Assembly (NCBI RefSeq): GCF_029269825.1
Contig: NZ_JARJHU010000001.1
Span: forward strand, 248,001 to 312,000
From: Pedobacter sp. JY14-1
GTDB taxonomy: Bacteria; Bacteroidota; Bacteroidia; Sphingobacteriales; Sphingobacteriaceae
Length of the DNA stretch: 64,000 bases
Reading direction: 5' to 3'
Position numbers and translations under genes: made by a program. Shown in pieces: positions 1 through 7,678 of the stretch (positions are counted from its first letter, which is position 1; every line of letters begins with the position of its first letter). Below the pieces are notes generated by a model. It had not been told where the DNA came from. It saw only the letters and a list, made by a program, of their open reading frames with translations, and made no database searches.

Positions 1-1273
1 TACCGTCCGGGTATACAATATCGACATCGTACCACCTGCCCAGTTGCCGCAGCACCTCTTCCAGGCTGGTTTTGTTGAAAGTAAATTTCCCGTTCTTCCA
101 TCCGATCGCTTCGTTGACGTCCACCTTCTTCACGCTTATATTACCATTATAGAACGCAGACTGCTGGTTTGGAGTAAGGACGACGCTTTTCCCGGTTTTC
201 CCCGTCATCTCGAGCGCAGCGAGAGATCCCTTGTCCTTGCCACTCAGGAGGTTCCTCCTATCGTCGGAATGACGTGCCTGGGTGATGGAGTATACCGCTG
301 CACTACCCTCTACCAGCGTGGTCCTCACACTTAACTCATCGGCATAGGCATTAATGTTAAACTCGGTTCCAATGTCTTCTACCATTTGCTCTCTGCCCGA
401 TCCCGTCCTGCTCACTACCCTGAATGGTTGTTTAGCATTATGCTTCACTACAAAATAGGCCTCACCCTGCATCAATATTCTGCGCTCCTTTCCAGAAAAC
501 TGAGCTGGAAACTCCAATTTTGAGTCTGCGTTCAGCCATACCTTCGTTCCATCCGGCAAAGTAAAGGAGTAGGTTTGGCCTTTGGCTGTGGTCGCAGTAA
601 GCATCATCATTACGTTGGTGTGCTCTTTCCCGTCATTGCGAGGTTGCGCAGCTTCCGAAGCAATCTCATAAGGGGATTGCCGCGCCGCTTCGCCGGCTCG
701 CAATGACGACCCGTCGTCATACTTCAACTCCTTGCCTACAACCACGCCCTTCTTCGAACTATCCAACTGGATCACCTGCCCATTGGCCAGCGTAATCGTC
801 GCACCATACTTGCCCGGCGCTAAGTCATTAGCAGTGTTCAAGAGATTCCTCGTATCCTCGGAATGACGGGAAGAATCGAATCTGGAATTAAAAAACCACA
901 CCCCAAAAACAATGGTAGCCACCGCAGCAGCCACCGCTCCCGCGTTGCGCCACAACTTAAGTTTACGCGGCTTCGATTTACGCGGTTTCGTTAGCTCACC
1001 CATCTCTGTAGTTTCCAAGCTGGCTGTTTCCTCATCCGGTACACCTATGTCAAGTCCCAGCCTGGCAGCTATACTGTCTCTGGCGCGGAGCAGATCTACC
1101 TCAGAAAGCTCGCCGGAAAGATTGTGTCCAGAAAGCGCATCAGAAAAGTCCTTTTCACGAAGCGCCGCCGCATCCAATTGCCAGTACCAGCTTTCCAACT
1201 GCGCATTCTCTGCAGCGCTGGTCTTGCCCTCGCGATATCGGTTCAGTAAGTCTTTAAACGCTTTCGCTTCCAT
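1..1273 (-). CDS. FecR family anti-sigma factor, C-terminus beyond window
   Basis: The frame is open from ATG at 1273 to the window edge, giving 424 residues; the stop lies outside. It starts MEAKAFKDLLNRYREG (the cytoplasmic anti-sigma region). One membrane span follows at about residues 120-135, then a periplasmic FecR domain with LPDGTKVWLNADSKLEFP, GEAYFVV, RTTLVEGS and EAIGWKNGKF. The family senses TonB-linked receptors in the outer membrane and controls an ECF sigma factor. The likely partner is the sigma gene at 2427-3005, from which it is separated by an opposite-strand nuclease gene. Three palindromic repeat elements lie inside the coding sequence without breaking the frame. The second FecR in this window (56681-57901) lacks them and aligns across each site. 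Identification as FecR is firm; the partner assignment is inference. Confidence 0.93.
   Translation of the reverse strand, partial: MEAKAFKDLLNRYREGKTSAAENAQLESWYWQLDAAALREKDFSDALSGHNLSGELSEVDLLRARDSIAARLGLDIGVPDEETASLETTEMGELTKPRKSKPRKLKLWRNAGAVAAAVATIVFGVWFFNSRFDSSRHSEDTRNLLNTANDLAPGKYGATITLANGQVIQLDSSKKGVVVGKELKYDDGSSLRAGEAARQSPYEIASEAAQPRNDGKEHTNVMMMLTATTAKGQTYSFTLPDGTKVWLNADSKLEFPAQFSGKERRILMQGEAYFVVKHNAKQPFRVVSRTGSGREQMVEDIGTEFNINAYADELSVRTTLVEGSAAVYSITQARHSDDRRNLLSGKDKGSLAALEMTGKTGKSVVLTPNQQSAFYNGNISVKKVDVNEAIGWKNGKFTFNKTSLEEVLRQLGRWYDVDIVYPDG
203..274. repeat. Palindromic repeat element in FecR (72 bp)
   Basis: Starts CGTCATCTCGAG and ends CGGAATGACG, matching the element at 631-708 in its ends. 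Its length of 72 bp is a multiple of three. On the minus strand it encodes about 24 residues (RHSDDRRNLLSG then SLAALEMTG), placed between the conserved blocks RTTLVEGS and VLTPNQQ of FecR. Confidence 0.75.
631..708. repeat. Palindromic repeat element in FecR (78 bp)
   Basis: Has perfect 12-bp terminal inverted repeats, CGTCATTGCGAG at 631-642 and CTCGCAATGACG at 697-708, with further pairing inside. The 78 bp equal 26 codons, so the FecR frame continues through it. The GTCATTGCGAG family of dispersed repeats is known from many bacterial genomes, usually between genes. Here it is translated. Confidence 0.85.
841..872. repeat. Partial or decayed palindromic repeat in FecR
   Basis: AGATTCCTCG and CGGAATGACG match the ends of the two other elements in this gene, but the central part is short or lost. 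On the minus strand it encodes RHSEDTRNLL, between the membrane span and the DLAPGK block of FecR. The boundaries are uncertain. Confidence 0.5.
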
Positions 1274-1486
1274 ATTTCCCCGGCTTTCTTCTGCCTTCTG
1301 ATATGTAAGACGTTTCAGAAATATAAAGTGGGGATATAAAAATGAAAAAAAGTTTAACGCCCTGTATACCCACTCACTGACGCAAGTTAGTGAACAACAT
1401 TACAGAATTTTGGACAAAAGTTAATTATATTGAAATATATAAATACCCAAACAAAAATATTATTTTATTAATTAATAATTCGACAC

Positions 1487-1494
1487 TATATTTG
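1487..1494 (+). promoter_or_regulatory. -7 element (TATATTTG) of the Rpn gene
   Basis: Exact match to the Bacteroidota -7 consensus TAnnTTTG, 17 bases before the ATG at 1511 in an AT-rich stretch. No good -33 TTG was found at the usual spacing. Confidence 0.5.
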
Positions 1495-1510
1495 CGGATA
1501 ATTTATTTAG

Positions 1511-2470
1511 ATGTTAGCCGAATCCTCCTTTGCAGAGACCTCCCTTAACTACTTAATCCCACGTCGCCGGGACGATGAATTGTTGAAAGGTATACTTGAA
1601 GATGTCTTCGACGATTTTCTCCGGTTCTTTTTTCCTAATGCAGACGAACTTTTCCACCTTGACAGGAAATTCGTATTCCTTGACAAGGAATTCAACAGGT
1701 TGTTCCCACCGGAGCAAGGTACTGCAGGGGTGCGATTCGTAGATAAACTTGTCAGGGTCCAACTGAAGAAAGGTGGATCCAGGTTTGTTCTAATCCACGT
1801 AGAAATACAAGGTTCTAAAGGCAATGAAGACCTGACGGCCCGTATGTTCCGTTATTTTTATCGGGCTAAGGACAAGCACAACGTTTCCATAAGCGCCTTT
1901 GCACTGCTTATTGACGACGATAAAAACTATCATCCGCAAGTTTATACCGAAGAATATCTGGGGACCAGGCTCAGTTATGAGTTTAACACGTACAAACTCC
2001 TGAACCAGGATGAAGAACAATTGCGCACCAACCCGAATCCCTTTGCAGTTGTCGCTCTGGTAGTACTCATGGCCCTGAAAAACAAAAACATTGGCGATGA
2101 GGAGTTAAAGCAGATTAAACTAGATTTAACCAGGGAATTGATTAAAAGAAAGGTCGGTAAATCCAAACACATAAAGATCATGGATTTCCTGACTTATTAT
2201 GTAAATTTTAGAAACAAGGAAATGATGATTAAATTTGAACAGGAGGCCGAAAAATTAACCGGAAGAACAGAACCCATGGGCGTCAGAGAAATACTACTGG
2301 ATAGGGCTAAAAGAGAAGGCCGGGAAGAAGAACGTCTGCAGATGGCCAGAGATTTAAAAACGAATGGAGTCGACCTGGACATCATATCAAAAGTTACCGG
2401 GATTTCCATAGAAGAAATACACCAGCTTACTGCATCAGATAAGCCAGGATCAACGCCATTCCGATCTTAG
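1511..2470 (+). CDS. Rpn family recombination-promoting nuclease/putative transposase
   Basis: A 319-residue protein of the PD-(D/E)XK superfamily Rpn/PDDEXK_2. The N-terminus DELLKGILEDVFDDFLRFFFP is typical. The catalytic region has VRFVDKLVRVQL followed by HVEIQG, the acidic and E-x-Q motif. The C-terminal part is charged and ends with a degenerate DLDIISKVTGISIEEIHQL motif common in this family. Related E. coli RpnA-E proteins are DNA endonucleases that raise RecA-independent recombination. The gene lies opposite to and between an ECF sigma gene and its FecR gene. Its last 44 bases overlap the 3' end of the sigma gene. It looks inserted, although no inverted repeats or target duplication are visible. 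The neighbourhood upstream is AT-rich. Confidence 0.85.
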   Translation: MLAESSFAETSLNYLIPRRRDDELLKGILEDVFDDFLRFFFPNADELFHLDRKFVFLDKEFNRLFPPEQGTAGVRFVDKLVRVQLKKGGSRFVLIHVEIQGSKGNEDLTARMFRYFYRAKDKHNVSISAFALLIDDDKNYHPQVYTEEYLGTRLSYEFNTYKLLNQDEEQLRTNPNPFAVVALVVLMALKNKNIGDEELKQIKLDLTRELIKRKVGKSKHIKIMDFLTYYVNFRNKEMMIKFEQEAEKLTGRTEPMGVREILLDRAKREGREEERLQMARDLKTNGVDLDIISKVTGISIEEIHQLTASDKPGSTPFRS

Positions 2471-3005
2471 GCTTCAGCGTGCGTATTGCCTTCTTCATCT
2501 GGTCCTTAACCGTATGTTCGGATAGGCCCAGGCGCTCGGCGATTTCTTTATTGGACAGGTTTTCCAGCCTGCGCAGGTTAAAAACTTCACGCATCTTTGG
2601 CGGCAGTGCTGCAATCTCTGCCTCGATGATGGCCGCAAACTGCCTTTCGCGGACCAGCGCATCCGTTTCTACATAAGTTTCCTCTGCAAAACGGGTATAG
2701 GCAGTCGCATAAGCGTCTACATGTGTTTTGTGCCGCAAAAGGTCAAATACCGCATTGCGCGCAGTCGTATACAAATAAGCAGTCAGGTTCAGCATCTGTA
2801 CATCAATTTCCCCGTGCTTACTCCATAGCCTAGCAAAAATTTCCTGCACGATATCTTCCGCTTCTTCTGCATTGCGCAGCTTATTGTAAGTGTGCTTGTA
2901 GAGCAGCGGGCTGTAGCGGTTAAAAATCTCGGTAAAGGCCAGCCTGTCCCCTGCTTGCAGCAAAGCGGTAAGTTCAAGTTCGGAATATGCGCTATAAACC
3001 CTCAT
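2427..3005 (-). CDS. ECF sigma factor (RpoE-like, Bacteroidetes FecI type)
   Basis: 192 residues. Region 2 is seen as FTEIFNRYSPLLYKHTYNKL and EDIVQEIFARLW, about residues 25-70. Region 4 is seen as LPPKMREVFNLRRLENLSNKEIAERLGLSEHTV, about 130-170. ECF factors of this type direct RNA polymerase to promoters of nutrient-uptake operons and are held by FecR proteins. FecR at 1-1273 is on the same strand and is the likely partner, but 1.15 kb with a foreign-looking nuclease gene lies between them. The end KPKIGMALILAYLMQ overlaps the nuclease gene, so the original terminus may differ. Start ATG at 3005. Confidence 0.93.
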   Translation of the reverse strand: MRVYSAYSELELTALLQAGDRLAFTEIFNRYSPLLYKHTYNKLRNAEEAEDIVQEIFARLWSKHGEIDVQMLNLTAYLYTTARNAVFDLLRHKTHVDAYATAYTRFAEETYVETDALVRERQFAAIIEAEIAALPPKMREVFNLRRLENLSNKEIAERLGLSEHTVKDQMKKAIRTLKPKIGMALILAYLMQ

Positions 3006-3144
3006 TTTAGCTCATGTCACCTAAAGTTACGGAAAAAATACCATCGTTTCATGGGATTACACCAGCATTGATTTTTCAAATATGCTTAAACTAAATGTAA
3101 ACCCAAAGAATATGGTATAAGCGCTTATTGCAACCGCATCATGA

Positions 3145-3225
3145 ACGGCTTTTCTACGGCTTTTCTACGGTTCCTCTACGGCTATTTAAGGCTCCGGGCC
3201 GAGAATAAACCGTAGAAGAACCGTT
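3145..3225. repeat. Tandem 11-bp repeats with an inverted copy
   Basis: Four consecutive 11-mers occur at 3145-3188: ACGGCTTTTCT twice, ACGGTTCCTCT, ACGGCTATTTA. AACCGTAGAAGAACCGTT at 3208-3225 is the reverse complement of about one and a half units, so the region can fold into a hairpin. It lies between the sigma gene (upstream side) and the 3' end of the SRPBCC-VOC gene. The role is unknown. Confidence 0.6.
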
Positions 3226-3257
3226 AATGGAACGTTATTGTACCGGGACCAAAACGG

Positions 3258-4253
3258 CTACATTGCCTTTTCAGTCTGGCCAGGGTTAGCCGGCGGCTGG
3301 TAGTTGATCATCCAGTTGATGCCATACTTGTCCGTAAAACTGCCGAAATATGCACCCCAGAACATGTCCTGCAAAGGCATGGAGACTTTTCCACCTGCAG
3401 AAAGTGAATTAAAGATCCGGTCGGCTTCTTCACGCGAGGCCGGCTCCAGGTTGATGTGCATGTTGTTTCCCGGTGTGACGGTGAAGCCCATTTCCTTAGG
3501 AGCATCGGTAGCCATCAGCACATGCCCGCCAAGTAAGGGCAGTTCCACGTGCAGCACCATGTTTTTCAGCGCATCACCAATGGGTGGCTGACCAGGCTCT
3601 GCAGGAATCTCGCCAAAACGCTGGATGCCGTTCACATATTCCGTTTGAAAAACAGATTTATAAAATTCCATTGCTTCTTCGGTATTACCGGCGAAATTAA
3701 CATAGCTGGATACCCTTGGCTGGCCATTTGGCTTTTTCTGCCTGCGAAGGTAAAACTGGGCACTGATGTATTCGTCGAGATTGCCCAGCCCCATGGTAAA
3801 GCCTTCCCTGAAGCCCATCTCGATGATCTTCTCCAGGTCTTCCAGCTTTTCAAAGCTGATCTCTACATTGACCACGGCGCTGTCGGCGTCCTGTGCGCTG
3901 AATTTATTGTTCCAGCGCATGCGGGGCATTTCGCTGTTCATGACCTGGTTTTCGTCGCAGAAGGAATCCATACCCGAGTAACGCTTTTCCGGTTCTATCT
4001 GCTCATAATCGAACAAACACCAGTGACGCTCACCTTCCGGCCCCACCATGGAATAGTGCCAGCGGCCACCTTCCCGGAAATCCATAGATTTGGTTTCAGT
4101 TTTCCAGGGTTTGGGCGCCCACCACAGGTCCAGTATGCTGGCATCGGTCCATGCGGCCCACACCAGTTCCAGCGGGGCATTGAAAGAGCGGTCTACGTTG
4201 ATTTTCCTGTTGGCCTTGTCTACAGTAAAATCGAAAAGAATTGCTTTGTTCAT
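3258..4253 (-). CDS. SRPBCC (AHSA1-like)-VOC (PhnB-like) fusion protein
   Basis: 331 residues with two domains. Residues 1-165 are an activator-of-Hsp90-ATPase-like START/SRPBCC fold, recognised by VDRSFNAPLELVWAAWTDA, WWAPKPW and the late GFTMGLGNLDEYI helix. Residues 175-325 are a vicinal-oxygen-chelate domain of the PhnB/3-demethylubiquinone methyltransferase-like group, recognised by YVNFAGNTEEAMEFYKSVF, GHVLMATDAP and DMFWGAYFGSFTDKYGINWM. These domains usually occur as separate proteins of about 150 residues. Small-molecule binding is likely but the ligand is unknown. It is transcribed with the ArsR gene 87 bases upstream, an arrangement common for AHSA1 proteins. Confidence 0.88.
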   Translation of the reverse strand: MNKAILFDFTVDKANRKINVDRSFNAPLELVWAAWTDASILDLWWAPKPWKTETKSMDFREGGRWHYSMVGPEGERHWCLFDYEQIEPEKRYSGMDSFCDENQVMNSEMPRMRWNNKFSAQDADSAVVNVEISFEKLEDLEKIIEMGFREGFTMGLGNLDEYISAQFYLRRQKKPNGQPRVSSYVNFAGNTEEAMEFYKSVFQTEYVNGIQRFGEIPAEPGQPPIGDALKNMVLHVELPLLGGHVLMATDAPKEMGFTVTPGNNMHINLEPASREEADRIFNSLSAGGKVSMPLQDMFWGAYFGSFTDKYGINWMINYQPPANPGQTEKAM

Positions 4254-4340
4254 CGTATTAGTGTTTTGGGGTTTATATTAACGGTTAATTGGTTTTGTCG
4301 TGATGCGCTTCCGGCAGGTTGATTTTCCGGCCATATCGGG

Positions 4341-4658
4341 TTATCGCTTTTTCTTCAGTTGCTCAAGTACCTCGTCCAACTGACTGAACCTGGTTTGCCA
4401 GATCTGCCTGAACTTCTCCAGCCATGCTTCTATTTCTTTCATTTTTTCTGCCTCCAGATGGTAATAAATTTCCCTGCCCTGCTGCTGCTGTTTCACCAGT
4501 TCGCACTCGCTGAGGATGCGCAGGTGTTTGGATACAGCCTGTCGGGTAGTGTCAAAATGTTCTGCGATGCTGTTTGGTGTCATCGCCTGTACGGCAAGCA
4601 GCAGCACAATGGCTCTCCGGGTAGGATCTGCAACAGCCTGAAATATATCTCTTCTCAT
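4341..4658 (-). CDS. ArsR family winged-helix repressor
   Basis: 105 residues. It shows the ArsR/SdpR-like helix-turn-helix: [42 protein letters not shown] and the wing [16 protein letters not shown]. No metal-binding ELCVCDL box is present, so it belongs to the non-metal subgroup often paired with AHSA1 domain genes. First gene of an operon with the SRPBCC-VOC gene. Its promoter carries an AACCATTTGGTT palindrome exactly between the -33 and -7 elements, which implies autorepression. Confidence 0.93.
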   Translation of the reverse strand: MRRDIFQAVADPTRRAIVLLLAVQAMTPNSIAEHFDTTRQAVSKHLRILSECELVKQQQQGREIYYHLEAEKMKEIEAWLEKFRQIWQTRFSQLDEVLEQLKKKR

Positions 4659-4712
4659 TGGACCTGAATTATTGATAACGGACCTGAATCAATTAATGAA
4701 ACCGATGAGTTG

Positions 4713-4744
4713 CAAATATATAAGCAACCATTTGGTTTCGCAAA
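4713..4744 (-). promoter_or_regulatory. Promoter of the ArsR operon
   Basis: Read on the minus strand: TTTG (4741-4744), a 20-base spacer, then TATATTTG (4713-4720). This is a full Bacteroidota promoter, 55 bases before the ArsR start codon. In the leader, GGACCTGAAT occurs twice 20 bases apart on the plus strand (about 4660 and 4680). Confidence 0.75.
4726..4737. promoter_or_regulatory. Probable ArsR operator AACCATTTGGTT
   Basis: Inverted repeat AACCA-TT-TGGTT centred in the promoter spacer. A repressor bound here would block RNA polymerase. The spacing and location fit autoregulation by the ArsR protein. Confidence 0.65.
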
Positions 4745-4810
4745 TATTTTTAATAAAAATTACTCATCAACTGATCAGGAAATATTTAACTTTCCCTCAG
4801 ATATCCCGAA

Positions 4811-7678
4811 ATGCAAATTAAAAGCGCTCTCCTGCTCATGATCCTTTGCCTGGCGGCCATGGGCACGCTGGCCCAGGTAAGCCGTAAGGTATCGGGCACG
4901 GTTACTGATTCGGCAAAGACAACATTACCGGGGGCCGGAGTCATGCTGATTTCAGAAAAGGACACCCTGAGAACAGTAACGGACAAAGAAGGCTTTTTTA
5001 GTTTTTCTGACCTGAAAGGTGACAGCTTTGCACTCCGGGTCGCGATGGTGGGCTATCATGAGCGCAGCGCAGCCATTGTTTTTGCAGAAAAGGAACAACA
5101 CCGGAAACTGGGCGATTTCGAATTGAAAGCCTCCAACATGATGCTGAAGGAAGTGGTCATCAAAGGCAAGCCCAATCCGGTGCGGGTCATGCAGGATACG
5201 ATCGAGTTCAACGCAGATGCTTTCCGGGTGATCGAGGGTGACAACATGGCCGACCTGATTAAACAGATGCCGGGAATGGTGGTGGATAAAGACTACAATG
5301 TAACCCTGATGGGTAAGCAGATGACGAAGATCAGGGTAAACGGCAAGGATTTCTTCACCAGCGATGTTAAGGAATTTGTAAAGCAGCTGCCTGCCGGGAT
5401 CGCATCAAAGATACAGGTGATCGACGACTTTGGAGATGAGGCCAACTTTACGGGAATAAAGATCGGGGAACCCAGGAAGATCCTGAATATTGTGACAAAA
5501 GACGGAATCAACAATGGTTCCTTCGGGAATGCAAATGCCAATACGGGTACGAATGACCAGGCGGGGCTGGGTGGCAATGTAAACCTCTGGAAAGGTATTC
5601 ACCAGACCTCTGCCCATTTACAGGGCAACACGGCCAACAACGGAGCGGGTACGAGCAATAACCTCAACGTGCAGCTTAACCATAATGATAAAATCGGCAA
5701 GAACGGGCGCGGTGGTATCAATTACCGGTTTAACCGCAATGCCAATGCCTATTCCAATGACCAGGCGGCCGAGTCGGCGTATCCGGAAGGTAAGCTGACC
5801 AGCAATTCGCACAGTGAGGGCGACGGCAGCAATTCCGGTCATAACCTGAACGGCAATTATACTTTCAACAACAAAAAAATATTCCTGAACGCGGGTTTCA
5901 ACAGTTCGTATAACCAAAACGGCAATATAAGCACAAACCAGAGCAACCAGTATGGCCTATTGCGGCAGGATCTGGATAACGGAAACCGGTCAGCGCATAC
6001 GACGCCCAGCCTGAACGGTAGCTTTTCGGTTTCGAAAAAGCTGAAAAACAGCCTGGATGCTTTTTCATTACTGGGCAATGCTACCTATAACAGCAATGAG
6101 GGCACACAGAACATCCGCACCAATACCCGTTACTACAATAAAGAAACCGGGGCCCTGGAGAAAGACTCTCTGCTCAACCGCGACCTGATCAGCAACTCCA
6201 GGAACCAGAACTACAATTTCGGCGTCAACTATACCCTGGGTTTCAAGTCTAAAAAGGATACATTAACGACCTACAACCTGAATTTCAGTTATAACGCCGG
6301 GATTGGTCAGTCGCTGAGCAACATCACCACGATCGTCTTTGACAATCTGGACCAGAGGCCTTCGGTAGTGGACTCCCTGACTACTGCTTTCAGGTCTTCG
6401 TCGCTGAATCAGCATCTGGGTTTAAATTACAACCATAACTCGAAGAAGCTGCGCTATAACCTGGGTTTTTATGCCAGTCCTAACCGCCTGGAAAACAACG
6501 ATCTGAAGCTTTCAAAAAAAACGGTGCTGAATACGATAAACTATGCGCCCTCGATAAACGTCAACAAGACTTTCCGTGGCGGTAAGACACTGTCTGTCTT
6601 CTACAATGGTTCCAGCAATAACCCTACCCTGCAACAATTGCAGCCTGTACGCAATGCACAGAACCTGCAGAATATTGTAGTGGGCAATCCGGAACTGAAG
6701 CCGGCTTTCAACCATAACCTGAGCACGGGCTTCAATTATGTGCATCAGAAATCAGGTTTATCAGTACAGTCTTCGCTGAACGTCTCGGCTACGGAAAGGC
6801 AGATCGTTGAAGGGGTGACTTTGCTGCCGGATACGCTGGGCAGCCTGAAACAGATCACCCGTTATGAGAATGTGAACGGGAATTACCAGGTGAACGGGCA
6901 TTATAATCTGCATTTCCCCTTATTGAAGAACAAACTGTCGGCCGGCTACGGGGGTTCACTTGGCTTTTCGAATCAGGCGGTTATTTTTAACGGAAAGAAA
7001 GCTTTTGGCAAAGGGATCAATTACGGACAAAGCCTGAGTGCCTATGCCAACCTCAATAAGGCATCGGCGAATTTGAATGCCGGATATTCTGTAACCAGCA
7101 ACAATGAGGGCGGTTCGAGGTATCGTTATATGGGCCTTCAGAATATCGGGCTCGGACAGATCGCGGCACCCGCCTTTTTCAGGACCAGTACCTTTAATAT
7201 TGACCTGAACGGCGACCTGCGGTTGAAGAACCTGTCGGTATGGGCGAATTCAAGCTTTCGCAGGAGCAGCACCCGGCGTTCGCAGCAGGATGCCGGACAG
7301 CAAGATTCCACACTGCAGGATCTTCCGGCCAGCAGTGAATTATCAGCGAATATAACGGGCCGCCTTACGATCAGGAAGTCCTATTTCGTTACCTTAAATA
7401 TATCCAAACGGGTAAACTATGGCTATGCGCTGGCTGGGCGTAATCCGCTGCTCATCAACCTCGCGATGGAGAAAGCATTTCTAAAGGAAAAATCACTGAG
7501 CCTGAGCCTGAATGTGAATGATCTGCTGGGTCAGGGAAATAATGTTTCCCGTATGGTTTCCGGCAACACCATCATCGACAGCCGTTCTGCACAGCAAAAA
7601 AGGGTATTTCAGCTAAACCTGGGCTACAAGCTGTCGCGTTTCGGTGGTAAGCATTACCGCGTTGATGAGGATTACTAA
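4811..7678 (+). CDS. TonB-dependent receptor-like outer-membrane beta-barrel protein
   Basis: 955 residues with a signal peptide (about 1-21, ending GTLAQ). A carboxypeptidase-regulatory-like domain follows (VSGTVTDSAKTTLPGAGVML, about 28-110), then a plug-like region (ADLIKQMPGMVVDKDYNVTLMGK) and a long Asn/Ser-rich barrel of the OMP_b-brl_3 family. It resembles the outer-membrane receptors that Bacteroidota use for import or export of unknown substrates. It has no SusD partner beside it. The barrel contains many Asn-Tyr/Asn-Gly strand motifs. The gene ends 4 bases into the convergent esterase gene. Substrate unknown. Confidence 0.85.
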   Translation: MQIKSALLLMILCLAAMGTLAQVSRKVSGTVTDSAKTTLPGAGVMLISEKDTLRTVTDKEGFFSFSDLKGDSFALRVAMVGYHERSAAIVFAEKEQHRKLGDFELKASNMMLKEVVIKGKPNPVRVMQDTIEFNADAFRVIEGDNMADLIKQMPGMVVDKDYNVTLMGKQMTKIRVNGKDFFTSDVKEFVKQLPAGIASKIQVIDDFGDEANFTGIKIGEPRKILNIVTKDGINNGSFGNANANTGTNDQAGLGGNVNLWKGIHQTSAHLQGNTANNGAGTSNNLNVQLNHNDKIGKNGRGGINYRFNRNANAYSNDQAAESAYPEGKLTSNSHSEGDGSNSGHNLNGNYTFNNKKIFLNAGFNSSYNQNGNISTNQSNQYGLLRQDLDNGNRSAHTTPSLNGSFSVSKKLKNSLDAFSLLGNATYNSNEGTQNIRTNTRYYNKETGALEKDSLLNRDLISNSRNQNYNFGVNYTLGFKSKKDTLTTYNLNFSYNAGIGQSLSNITTIVFDNLDQRPSVVDSLTTAFRSSSLNQHLGLNYNHNSKKLRYNLGFYASPNRLENNDLKLSKKTVLNTINYAPSINVNKTFRGGKTLSVFYNGSSNNPTLQQLQPVRNAQNLQNIVVGNPELKPAFNHNLSTGFNYVHQKSGLSVQSSLNVSATERQIVEGVTLLPDTLGSLKQITRYENVNGNYQVNGHYNLHFPLLKNKLSAGYGGSLGFSNQAVIFNGKKAFGKGINYGQSLSAYANLNKASANLNAGYSVTSNNEGGSRYRYMGLQNIGLGQIAAPAFFRTSTFNIDLNGDLRLKNLSVWANSSFRRSSTRRSQQDAGQQDSTLQDLPASSELSANITGRLTIRKSYFVTLNISKRVNYGYALAGRNPLLINLAMEKAFLKEKSLSLSLNVNDLLGQGNNVSRMVSGNTIIDSRSAQQKRVFQLNLGYKLSRFGGKHYRVDEDY

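Noticed and set aside
1511..2470. Complete insertion sequence around the Rpn gene
   Set aside because: No terminal inverted repeats or target-site duplication could be found at its borders.
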